From contig JAQGOI010000368.1 in assembly GCA_028293685.1 (NCBI GenBank), forward strand, positions 1 through 8,106: a DNA stretch of 8,106 nucleotides, given 5' to 3'. The stretch is from Lysobacteraceae bacterium (lineage in GTDB: Bacteria; Pseudomonadota; Gammaproteobacteria; Xanthomonadales; Xanthomonadaceae). A model generated the notes under the pieces. It was not told where the DNA came from. It made no database searches and saw nothing but the letters and a program-made list of their open reading frames with translations. Shown piece after piece: positions 1 to 7,112 of this stretch. The translations under genes and the position numbers were made by a program. Numbering within the stretch: the first letter of the stretch is position 1; every line of letters begins with the position of its first letter.

Positions 1-998
1 TTGCCGAGGCCCACCGCGACCCGCGAGTGGCCGGAGCCGCCCCATATATCGAAACCCAGGCATTGCTGAGCGGCGTGCGTCGCCAGCCGGCCGTCGTTCG
101 CGGTGTGGCTCCGACCGAGGAAGGCAAGGTATCGGTTCTGGCGCAAAAAATGGTGCAGGGCCGACTGACCGAATTGACGCCAGGCAGCTTCAATATCGTC
201 CTGGGCCAGGAATTGGCGACGTGGCTCGGCGTCGGTGTCGGCGACAGCGTCATCGTTACCACGGATTTCCAGACCACGCCGTTGGGCGCGATCCCACAAC
301 TCAAGCGATTCCATGTCAGCGGGTTGTTCGTCGCCGGTTACCAGGAATTCGATCGCGGCCTTGCCGTCGTCAACCTGCAGGACGCGCAGCGGCTGCTGCG
401 CATGGGCGACGGCGTCACCGGCGTGCGACTGCGACTGCATGACATGGACCTGGCGTTCGACGTCGCCCGCGATCTGGCGCTGCGCCTGAAGGGCGCCTAT
501 CGGGTCAGCGACTGGACGAGCGAGAACGCCAATATGTTTCGCGCCCTCAAGCTGGAGAAGACGATGATGGCGATCTTGCTGTCGCTGATCATCGCGATGG
601 GCGCCTTCAATCTCGTGTCGTCGCAGGTCATGCTCGTCACCGACAAGCAGGCCGACATCGCCATCCTCAGAACGCTGGGTCTGACGCCACGTGGCGTGAT
701 GCAGGTGTTCATGGTGCAGGGCACGCTGATCGGCGTGATCGGCACGGTCCTGGGCGTGCTCGGTGGCGTGCTGCTGACGCTGAACCTGGATCGCATCCTG
801 CACGTCATCGAAGCAGTGCTCGGCGTGCAACTCATGCCCGAGGACGTGTACTACATCACCGGCCTGCCGACGCAGCTGCAACCCAGCGACGTCACCATCA
901 TCGCCATCGTGGCGCTGGTGATGGCGTTCCTGGCGACTATCTATCCGGCCTGGCGCGCGGCTCGAACGGCACCGGCGGAGGCGCTTCGCTATGAATGA
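1..998 (+). CDS. lolC: Lipoprotein-releasing ABC transporter permease, LolC/LolE family (5' truncated)
   Basis: Inner-membrane permease of the Lol system, which extracts mature lipoproteins from the inner membrane and passes them to the periplasmic carrier LolA. The frame is open from base 3, so the true start lies before the window; the in-frame GTG at 27 is internal. About 331 residues are visible, and family members are about 400, so TM1 and the start of the periplasmic domain are missing. The periplasmic MacB-like domain runs to about base 520. It includes a TPLGAIP element (276-296) matching the LolA-binding Hook of LolC (E. coli LolC, from memory, has TPMGRIP). Then come [13 protein letters not shown], a TM segment near 550-620, the cytoplasmic coupling motif DIAILRTLG (655-681), two further TM segments, and the family-typical end ALRYE. 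It overlaps lolD by 8 bp. Family assignment is firm. LolC versus the single-permease form LolF cannot be settled here; the Hook argues against LolE. Confidence 0.93.
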   Translation, partial: AEAHRDPRVAGAAPYIETQALLSGVRRQPAVVRGVAPTEEGKVSVLAQKMVQGRLTELTPGSFNIVLGQELATWLGVGVGDSVIVTTDFQTTPLGAIPQLKRFHVSGLFVAGYQEFDRGLAVVNLQDAQRLLRMGDGVTGVRLRLHDMDLAFDVARDLALRLKGAYRVSDWTSENANMFRALKLEKTMMAILLSLIIAMGAFNLVSSQVMLVTDKQADIAILRTLGLTPRGVMQVFMVQGTLIGVIGTVLGVLGGVLLTLNLDRILHVIEAVLGVQLMPEDVYYITGLPTQLQPSDVTIIAIVALVMAFLATIYPAWRAARTAPAEALRYE

Positions 999-1704
999 CC
1001 TCCAGATGGCGCAGGGCACGGTGATCTACTGCCAGGGGCTGGGAAAGACCTACGCCGAGGGCAAGCTGCATACGCCGGTTTTCGACGGATTGGGGATCAG
1101 CATCCAGGCAGGGGAGACGGTCGCCATCCTTGGTGTATCGGGTGCCGGCAAGAGCACCCTGCTGCACCTGTTGGGCGGCCTGGACACACCGACGGCCGGC
1201 GAAGTCTATGTGGCCGGTCAGCAGATGAGCGCGTTGTCGGATGCGGCGCGCGGCGAGTTGCGAAATCGCGCGTTGGGTTTCGTTTACCAGTTCCATCACC
1301 TGCTGCCCGAATTCACGGCGCTTGAAAACGTCATGTTGCCAGTGCTGCTCGGTGGCGCGCCGGTAGCCGAGGGCATGCGGCTCGCGCGATCGCTCCTGGA
1401 GTCCGTCGGCCTGGGCCATAGGCTCGAACACAAGCCCGGCGAGTTGTCGGGCGGTGAGCGACAGCGCGCCGCGGTTGCACGCGCCCTGGTGAACACGCCG
1501 GCATGCGTCCTCGGCGATGAACCAACGGGCAACCTCGATGAAAAGACGGCCGCAACCGTGTTCGAGCTGATGCTCGAACTCAACCGCGAGAAGAAAACGA
1601 GCCTGGTTCTGGTGACCCACGATCGTCGGCTGGCAAGGCGGCTGGACCGGGTGCTGGAACTGCACGAAGGCAAGCTCCGGGACATGCCACCCAGCGAGGT
1701 GTAG
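991..1704 (+). CDS. lolD: Lipoprotein-releasing ABC transporter ATP-binding protein LolD
   Basis: Cytoplasmic ATPase of the Lol complex; its ATP hydrolysis drives lipoprotein release by the permease encoded just upstream. The 237 residues match the usual length (about 230). Visible motifs are Walker [10 protein letters not shown] (48-56), Q-loop Q100, the LolD-specific stretch around [17 protein letters not shown] (101-117), ABC signature LSGGE (152-156), Walker B ending in LGDE (174-177) followed by PTGNLD, and switch histidine H210 in VTHD. The LolD stretch contacts the permease coupling helix and separates LolD from MacB or FtsE ATPases. The ATG at 991 lies inside the end of the permease gene (ATGAATGA overlap). 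GGAGG at 977-981 gives a good ribosome binding site 9 nt upstream, so translation is probably coupled. All catalytic residues are intact. No lolE follows; comEC comes next. Confidence 0.97.
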   Translation: MNDLQMAQGTVIYCQGLGKTYAEGKLHTPVFDGLGISIQAGETVAILGVSGAGKSTLLHLLGGLDTPTAGEVYVAGQQMSALSDAARGELRNRALGFVYQFHHLLPEFTALENVMLPVLLGGAPVAEGMRLARSLLESVGLGHRLEHKPGELSGGERQRAAVARALVNTPACVLGDEPTGNLDEKTAATVFELMLELNREKKTSLVLVTHDRRLARRLDRVLELHEGKLRDMPPSEV

Positions 1705-1708
1705 GACG

Positions 1709-4129
1709 ATGCGTGACGCGGCAAGGATGCCGCCCGGGGATGAGGACACACCAGGTTTGCCTGCACTGGCTCTTGCGCTGTTGGCCGGAGCCGGACTCTG
1801 CCTGCTGCTGCCGCAATTGCCCCCGTGGCCACCAGTGTTGTTGCTGCCAACGTGCATCTGGCTGACAGTCAACCTGTGGCGATGGCGTCGGCGTCGATGG
1901 TCGCCTGCATGGGGGATGGCCGGTGCGTTGTTCCTAGGGTTCGGCCTGACCGGCCTGCAGGCGACCTCGACGCTTGCGCGCCAGCTGCCCGGTGCACTGG
2001 AACAACGCGACATCATGGTCAGTGGGCGCGTGCTCGATCTGCCGCAGGACGATCTACGAAGCACGCGATTCCTGTTGCGCGTCGATGCTGATTCCGCCCA
2101 GCAAGCCGAACTGCGCGGCAAGCGCCTGCAACTGACCTGGTACGACGACGACAAACACCGGATGGTTGCCGGAAGCGCACGCCAGCCTGGTGCAGGGCGA
2201 TTTCGCCTGCACGCAGGCAGTCGCTGGCGGATGACGGTGAAGCTGCGCGCGCCGCGCGGCCTGCGTAATCCAGGCGGATTCGACAGCGAGAAGCAGGCGC
2301 TGGCCAATCGCATCGCCGCAACGGGTTACTTGCGCGACCCCGAAGGCGCACGTGAGATCGAACCACCGACCGGCATCGATGCCTGGCGCGAGCGCATGTC
2401 GGCGCGCATCGCACGGGCGGTCGCGGTGCCGTCGTCGCGTTACGTGCGTGCATTGGCGCTGGGGGATACGAGGGCGATCGACGATGTCGACTGGGAGCGA
2501 CTCCGCGCCGTGGGCGTTACTCATCTGATCGCGATCTCCGGGTTTCACGTCGGAATGGTGGCCGGGTTCGTCGCCTTGCTGGCTTCGCTGATCTGGCGGC
2601 TCTTCCCGTCCCTGGGGCGGCGATTGCCCCGCCAACATGCGGTCGCTATTGCAGCAGTGGTTGGAGGGCTCGCCTATGCAGCGGTGGCCGGCTTTGCGTT
2701 GCCGACCGTCCGCACGGTCTTCATGATTGCCGTCGTCGTGCTGGCGAAGCTCCTGCGACGTGCGCAGCGTACGGTCGACGTGCTGTCGCTGGCCGTAATC
2801 GGCATTGTCCTGGTCGACCCACTGTCACTTCTGGTGGCTGGCTTCTGGCTCAGTTTTGCCGGCGTTGCGTGGCTGCTGTGGTGCCTGCCGCCGGGCGCCG
2901 ACAGGTCCATGCGGGCCAGGCTGCGCGAATTCTTCAGTGCACAGGCCGTTGCCACCGTCGGATTGCTGCCGTTGGGAGCCGTGCTGTTTGGGCAGGCATC
3001 GCTGGCAGGTCCATTTGCCAACCTGATCGCGATTCCCTGGTGGAGCCTGGTGGTCGTCCCATTGGCATTGACGGGCACCGCGCTTGAAGCGTTGCACGCT
3101 GGCATGGGTGCATGGTGCTGGCGACTGGCGGCCTGGACGTTCGATCTGGCGTGGCCGCTGTTCCAGAGACTGTCGGACAGCCCGCTCGCCCTGTGGTGGT
3201 TGCCCGAGGCGAAATGGTACGCGTTGCCGCTGGCGCTGTTCGGCGGATTCTGGTTGTTGCTGCCGCGCGCGATTCCAGGCAAACCGCTTGCGCTGCTGCT
3301 ATGGCTGCCGCTGCTCTGGCCCGATCGCGAATTGCCTCAGCCAGGTGCGGCGGAACTGGTCGTCCTTGATGTGGGGCAGGGATTGTCGGTGCTGGTTCGG
3401 ACCGCTCATCACAACCTGCTTTACGACATGGGTCCGGCAAGACCCGAGGGGTTTGATGCCGGCGAACGTGTTGGGGTACCGGCGTTGCGTGCGCTGGGAG
3501 TGACCCATCTGGACATGGCGATCGTCAGTCATGGCGACAATGACCACGCGGGCGGTTTTCCCGCGGTTGCCCGCGCATTTCCGCCTGCACTGGCCTTGAC
3601 GCCGGAGGGCGCGCCACCGCTTCCGCAGGGCCGTCCGTGTATTGCAGGTCATGCATGGCAATGGGACGGCGTGCGTTTCCGGTTCCTGCATCCGCCACTG
3701 TATTTTCCCTATCTTGGAAACAACGCCGGCTGCGTCCTTCGGGTCGAATCAGCACATGGCTCGGCACTGCTGGCCGCGGACATCGATCAGGTCGTCGAAC
3801 GCGATCTGATACGTCGAAGCCCGGCCGACGTGCGCGCCGACGTGATCGTTGTCGCGCATCACGGCAGCAATGGATCGTCAGACCCCGCGTTCGTCAGTGC
3901 AACGGGGGCACGCTACGCGCTGATTTCCGCCGGCTATGGCAATCGATACCGTCATCCCGGTCCCGCTACGGTCGCCCGGTGGCAACAAGCCGGCGCGGTC
4001 GTCCTGACGACGATGGATACCGGGGCGCAGCGGGTTCTTCTGGCCGGACCAGGCATCCTGGTGCAGCTTCGTCGCCAGACTCAGCGGCGTTTGTGGGACG
4101 CCGCTGGCCGCGCTGAGCGCCGCTTGTGA
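1709..4129 (+). CDS. comEC: ComEC/Rec2 family DNA internalization protein
   Basis: Inner-membrane channel for natural transformation, carrying single-stranded DNA from periplasm to cytoplasm (E. coli homologue YcaI). At 806 residues it is full length with all three family domains. The N-terminal region has two or three hydrophobic segments (about 17-85) and a DUF4131/OB-like part ending in NPGGFD and ATGYL. The polytopic Competence domain (about 225-540) carries ALALGD (248-253), ISGFHVG (276-282) and LPTVRT (331-336). The C-terminal metallo-beta-lactamase-like domain starts near LDVGQG (553-558), with SHGDNDHAGG (607-616; putative metal ligands H608, D610, D612, H613), AADID (D691) and AHHGSNGSS (716-724). 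The ATG at 1709 follows lolD by 4 nt and has GAGGTG at 1696-1701. The nuclease-like site looks intact, which argues against a decayed gene. Whether the host is transformable cannot be judged from this gene alone. Confidence 0.96.
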   Translation: MRDAARMPPGDEDTPGLPALALALLAGAGLCLLLPQLPPWPPVLLLPTCIWLTVNLWRWRRRRWSPAWGMAGALFLGFGLTGLQATSTLARQLPGALEQRDIMVSGRVLDLPQDDLRSTRFLLRVDADSAQQAELRGKRLQLTWYDDDKHRMVAGSARQPGAGRFRLHAGSRWRMTVKLRAPRGLRNPGGFDSEKQALANRIAATGYLRDPEGAREIEPPTGIDAWRERMSARIARAVAVPSSRYVRALALGDTRAIDDVDWERLRAVGVTHLIAISGFHVGMVAGFVALLASLIWRLFPSLGRRLPRQHAVAIAAVVGGLAYAAVAGFALPTVRTVFMIAVVVLAKLLRRAQRTVDVLSLAVIGIVLVDPLSLLVAGFWLSFAGVAWLLWCLPPGADRSMRARLREFFSAQAVATVGLLPLGAVLFGQASLAGPFANLIAIPWWSLVVVPLALTGTALEALHAGMGAWCWRLAAWTFDLAWPLFQRLSDSPLALWWLPEAKWYALPLALFGGFWLLLPRAIPGKPLALLLWLPLLWPDRELPQPGAAELVVLDVGQGLSVLVRTAHHNLLYDMGPARPEGFDAGERVGVPALRALGVTHLDMAIVSHGDNDHAGGFPAVARAFPPALALTPEGAPPLPQGRPCIAGHAWQWDGVRFRFLHPPLYFPYLGNNAGCVLRVESAHGSALLAADIDQVVERDLIRRSPADVRADVIVVAHHGSNGSSDPAFVSATGARYALISAGYGNRYRHPGPATVARWQQAGAVVLTTMDTGAQRVLLAGPGILVQLRRQTQRRLWDAAGRAERRL

Positions 4130-4140
4130 GATAGCGTCGC

Positions 4141-4155
4141 GCCCGCATTTCGGGC
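4141..4155. repeat. Short GC hairpin after comEC
   Basis: GCCCG (4141-4145) and CGGGC (4151-4155) are perfect inverted repeats around a 5-nt loop CATTT, 12 nt after the comEC stop. The stem is short and no T-tract follows on either side, so it does not meet the form of an intrinsic terminator. It could slow 3' exonucleases or be chance in GC-rich DNA. Confidence 0.35.
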
Positions 4156-4240
4156 AGGGGCGGCGTGCTGGGACGCATGTCCGCGCGGGGTCGGCGTTGC
4201 GCGGCTATCCTATGTGGAACGAGCATTTGCCGTCATCCAG

Positions 4241-4245
4241 AGGAG
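4241..4245 (+). promoter_or_regulatory. Ribosome binding site deciding the exbB start
   Basis: AGGAG lies 8 nt before the GTG at 4254. It is the best Shine-Dalgarno match in the gap, and it sits inside the reading frame if translation is assumed to begin at TTG 4197 or ATG 4212. Starting at 4254 gives a protein beginning MLELVKAGGWPMIP, the usual N-terminus of this ExbB subfamily. Confidence 0.75.
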
Positions 4246-4253
4246 ATTCGCGC

Positions 4254-4916
4254 GTGCTGGAACTGGTCAAGGCGGGAGGATGGCCGATGATCCCGCTGCT
4301 GCTGCTCTCGGCGGTTGCATTGGCGATCATTGTCGAGCGCTTCTGGTCGTTGCGACGGCAGACGGTTTTGCCGCACAACCTGGGCACCGAAGTGCGGGCT
4401 TGGGCCGCCAGGGGCAACCTGGATCCGGCGCATATCGAATCACTGCGGGAAAACTCGCCGCTGGGTGCGTTGCTGGCGGCGGCACTGGACGTGCGCAACC
4501 GGCCGCGCGACCAGGTGCGTGAACGCATCGAGGATGTCGGCCGTCACCTGGTCCATCGCATGGAGCGGTACCTCAACACGCTCGGGACGATAGCCGCTGC
4601 GGGCCCGCTGCTCGGATTGTTCGGTACTGTCGTCGGCATGATCCAGATGTTCCTGGGCATCCTCGACCACGGCCTGGGCGATGTCAGCCAGCTGGCCGGC
4701 GGTATCGGCAAGGCACTGGTGTGCACGGCGACCGGCATGATCGTTGCGATACCGGCCTTGATGTTCCACCGCTATTTCCGGGGCCGCATCGCCGGCTACA
4801 TCGTCGACATGGAGCACGAAGCGATCCAGTTGCTGGACACCCTGGATACGCGACCAGCCTCGGCTCGCGTGGCATCCGGCGCCATGGGCATCACGCCGCC
4901 GATCGCCGCGGCCTGA
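4254..4916 (+). CDS. exbB: MotA/TolQ/ExbB family proton channel protein (ExbB-like)
   Basis: Inner-membrane stator subunit of an ExbB-ExbD type motor that converts proton motive force into mechanical work on a periplasmic partner. It has 220 residues from the GTG at 4254, normal for the subfamily. TM1 is about 11-31, followed by a cytoplasmic domain (about 34-105). TM2 (about 108-136) contains APLLGLFGT-like AGPLLGLFGTVVGM, and TM3 is about 150-174. T125 and T158 align with the pore-lining threonines T148 and T181 of E. coli ExbB, so the channel looks functional. After TM3 comes a cytoplasmic helix and a weakly conserved Ala-rich tail (about 200-220). exbD begins 10 nt downstream. In Pseudomonas and Xanthomonas a similar exbB-exbD pair lies between comEC and lpxK; its client is not established. 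Nothing here separates an ExbB from a TolQ role except subfamily resemblance and the lack of tolA/tolB neighbours. Confidence 0.93.
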   Translation: MLELVKAGGWPMIPLLLLSAVALAIIVERFWSLRRQTVLPHNLGTEVRAWAARGNLDPAHIESLRENSPLGALLAAALDVRNRPRDQVRERIEDVGRHLVHRMERYLNTLGTIAAAGPLLGLFGTVVGMIQMFLGILDHGLGDVSQLAGGIGKALVCTATGMIVAIPALMFHRYFRGRIAGYIVDMEHEAIQLLDTLDTRPASARVASGAMGITPPIAAA

Positions 4917-4926
4917 CACGCATCCC

Positions 4927-5349
4927 GTGCGCATACGCGACCACCGCAAGGACGACGAACCGGAGATCAACCTGATCCCGCTGATCGACGTCGTGTTGTG
5001 CCTCATCATCTTCTTCGTAATCACGACCACGTTCGACGCGCGGTCGGTGCTCAAGCTCGAGCTCCCCCGCGCGGACGGACAGCCTGCCGAGGCCCAGCCG
5101 CACGCACTGAGCGTGCTGGTCAATGCCGACGGTCGTTACTTCATCGGCGACCGCGAGGCGCTGCGTACGGATGTGGAGTCGCTCAAGCGCACGATAGTGG
5201 AGGTGGCCGGCACCGATCGCGATCGTGGCGTGCTGCTCCGCGCCGATGCCCGTACGCCCCATCAGGCCGTGGTGACTGCACTGGACGCGTTGGGCCAGCT
5301 GGGCTTCCGGCGCATTGCCATTGGCACCGCGCCGCAGGCCAGGCGTTGA
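4927..5349 (+). CDS. exbD: ExbD/TolR family biopolymer transport protein
   Basis: Partner of ExbB: its single transmembrane helix sits in the ExbB pore and its periplasmic domain engages the client. The 140 residues match the family. A short charged cytoplasmic N-terminus ends in DEPEINLIPLID. The TM helix (about 16-36) carries D21, the proton-carrying aspartate equivalent to E. coli ExbD D25. A periplasmic alpha/beta domain (about 45-140) ends with the family-typical stretch around TALDALGQLGFRRIAIGT (about 117-134). The start is GTG at 4927, the only start codon before the TM helix in this frame. No clear Shine-Dalgarno precedes it, and the exbB stop is only 10 nt upstream, so coupling to exbB translation is likely. 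Its stop overlaps the msbA start. Confidence 0.93.
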   Translation: MRIRDHRKDDEPEINLIPLIDVVLCLIIFFVITTTFDARSVLKLELPRADGQPAEAQPHALSVLVNADGRYFIGDREALRTDVESLKRTIVEVAGTDRDRGVLLRADARTPHQAVVTALDALGQLGFRRIAIGTAPQARR

Positions 5350-7112
5350 GCGATCCCATCGTCCATCCCGAACACACGCCCGCCTGGCCGATCTACCGGC
5401 GTCTGCTCGGCCAGTCGGCGCGTTACTGGCCCCTGTTGCTTGTCGCCACCATCGGCATGGTCGTCGAGGCGCTTGCCGGCGGCGCCTTCGTGCAATTGAT
5501 GAAACCGCTGGTCAACGACGGCTTCGTCCATCCCAAGCCGGACATGGCCGTGCTGCTGCCGCTGGCTATCGTCGGGCTGTTCGTGCTGCGCGGAATGGCG
5601 ACATTCGTCAGCGATTACGGCATGGCGCGCGCCGGACGCAGCGTCGTGCGCGACCTGCGCGAGCAGGTGCTCGGCAAATACCTGCGCTTGCCCAGCGCGC
5701 ATTACGACACCGAATCCGTGCCGGCCATGGTCAGCCGCTTGAATTTCGACACCGAGCAGGTCACGCAGGCGAGCACCGACGCGGTCAAGACCATCATCAC
5801 CGACGGGCTGACGATCGCCTACCTGTTCGCGATCATGTTGTGGGTCAGTTTCAAGGTGACACTGGCGATGGTGTTCATCGCACCCTTGATCGGGGTGCTG
5901 GTCTGGTCGGTTGGCAAGCGCTATCGCAAGATCAGCGGCGGCATCCAGGACGGAATGGGTGCACTTGCGCAGAGTGCGGAACAGTCGCTGTCGGCACAGC
6001 AGGACGTCAAGGTCCACGGCGCCCAGCCGTTCGAGCAGGCGCGATATTCGCGCCTGGCCAATCGCATGCTGCGGTTGAACATGAAGGTCGAAGCCACGCG
6101 CGCAGCCAGTTCGGCGCTTGTGCAGATGCTCGCTGCTTTCGCGCTCGCGGCAATCGTGTGGGTGGCGACGCGTGAAGCGCTGCAGGGTCGGCTGAACGCC
6201 GGCGAATTCGTCCAGTTGATGACGGCGATGATGGGGATCATTCCGTCGCTGCGGCGCATCACCAACGTGCAGGCCATCATCGGGCGCGGCCTTGCAGCCG
6301 CTGAACGCCTGTTCGCGGTGCTCGACGACATCGAGGAGCCTGATCACGGCACGGTGTCGCTGCAGCGTGCGAGGGGTGAACTGGTTTTCGACCATGTCTC
6401 GCTGATATACCCCGGACACGAGGCCGACGCGCTGCGCGACATCAGTTTTGTCGCCAGGCCAGGGACCGTGACGGCGATTGTCGGTCGCTCCGGTAGCGGC
6501 AAGACCAGCCTGGTGCGACTGGTTCCGAGATTCTACGACCCCACGTCCGGCAACATTCGCCTGGACGGCGTCGCGCTGGGCGATTATCGGCTGACGGATC
6601 TGCGACGACAGATCGCGCTCGTTGGCCAGCGCGTCATGCTCTTCGACGACAGCGTCTCCGCCAACATCGCGTACGCCGGCAATGTTGATGCACCGCAATT
6701 GCGCAGGGCGGCCGAAGCGGCCAACGCCTGGGAGTTCATCGAGCGCCTGCCGCAGGGGCTGGACACGCCAATCGGCGAGAACGGTGCATTGCTGTCCGGC
6801 GGTCAACGCCAGCGGCTCGCTATCGCCAGGGCCATCCTGCGCGACGCGCCGATTCTGATTCTTGACGAGGCGACAGCCGCGCTCGACACCGAGTCTGAGA
6901 GACTCGTGCAGGACGCGTTGACTCACTTGATGCCCGATCGCACCACGCTGGTGATCGCCCATCGGCTGTCGACCATCGAACATGCCGATCAGGTGCTGGT
7001 GCTCGATCACGGACGCCTGGTGGAGCAGGGCACCCATGCCGAACTGCTGGCACGCGGAGGTCTCTATGCGCACCTCCACGGCATCCAGTTCCGCGAGGTG
7101 GCATCGGCATGA
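5346..7112 (+). CDS. msbA: Lipid A export ATP-binding/permease protein MsbA
   Basis: Homodimeric inner-membrane ABC exporter that flips lipid A-core to the periplasmic leaflet. From the TTG at 5346 it has 588 residues (E. coli MsbA has 582). A transmembrane domain (about 15-330) contains [15 protein letters not shown] (about 40-54), close to the MsbA family pattern. The nucleotide-binding domain (about 350-588) shows Walker [10 protein letters not shown] (380-388), Q-loop Q428, signature LSGGQ (483-487), Walker B ILILDE (catalytic E508) and switch H539 in AHRLS. The frame stays open upstream through exbD to about 4998, but that part is an off-frame exbD shadow. TTG 5346 overlaps the exbD stop (TTGA), and the product then begins [20 protein letters not shown], as expected for the family. 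The ribosome binding site is weak, so reinitiation after exbD is likely. An exporter of another lipid is possible, but lpxK next door supports MsbA. Confidence 0.95.
   Translation: MSDPIVHPEHTPAWPIYRRLLGQSARYWPLLLVATIGMVVEALAGGAFVQLMKPLVNDGFVHPKPDMAVLLPLAIVGLFVLRGMATFVSDYGMARAGRSVVRDLREQVLGKYLRLPSAHYDTESVPAMVSRLNFDTEQVTQASTDAVKTIITDGLTIAYLFAIMLWVSFKVTLAMVFIAPLIGVLVWSVGKRYRKISGGIQDGMGALAQSAEQSLSAQQDVKVHGAQPFEQARYSRLANRMLRLNMKVEATRAASSALVQMLAAFALAAIVWVATREALQGRLNAGEFVQLMTAMMGIIPSLRRITNVQAIIGRGLAAAERLFAVLDDIEEPDHGTVSLQRARGELVFDHVSLIYPGHEADALRDISFVARPGTVTAIVGRSGSGKTSLVRLVPRFYDPTSGNIRLDGVALGDYRLTDLRRQIALVGQRVMLFDDSVSANIAYAGNVDAPQLRRAAEAANAWEFIERLPQGLDTPIGENGALLSGGQRQRLAIARAILRDAPILILDEATAALDTESERLVQDALTHLMPDRTTLVIAHRLSTIEHADQVLVLDHGRLVEQGTHAELLARGGLYAHLHGIQFREVASA

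Larger units (their letters stand above)
4130..4253. other. Intergenic gap between comEC and exbB
   Basis: This 124-nt non-coding stretch is the only substantial gap in an otherwise gapless cluster, so it is the likeliest place for a promoter of exbBD-msbA-lpxK. A short hairpin occurs at 4141-4155, without a T-run. An inverted repeat CCGCGC (4181-4186) / GCGCGG (4199-4204) follows. TATCCT at 4206-4211 resembles a -10 box in four of six positions, but no acceptable -35 lies 16-18 nt upstream, so no promoter is called. The in-frame TTG at 4197 and ATG at 4212 are not accepted as the exbB start, because a much better ribosome binding site serves the GTG at 4254. Confidence 0.6.

Noticed and set aside
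27..29. GTG as the start of the Lol permease gene
   Set aside because: The frame is open to base 3 with plausible periplasmic-domain sequence, and a start here would lose TM1 of a four-TM family.
937..2313. Long open frame on the - strand (458 codons) opposite lolD and early comEC
   Set aside because: It has no recognisable motifs and compositional bias typical of antisense frames, and it runs across the boundary of two well-supported + strand genes.
4141..4162. Intrinsic terminator after comEC
   Set aside because: The stem is only 5 bp and no T-run follows on either strand.
4206..4211. TATCCT as a sigma-70 -10 box for exbB
   Set aside because: No -35-like sequence lies at 16-18 nt spacing, so it is kept only as part of the gap description.
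4998..5345. N-terminal extension of msbA in the same frame, giving a 704-residue protein
   Set aside because: The extra residues are exbD read in another frame (Arg-, Ala- and Gly-rich, no TM pattern). From TTG 5346 the length and N-terminus match MsbA.
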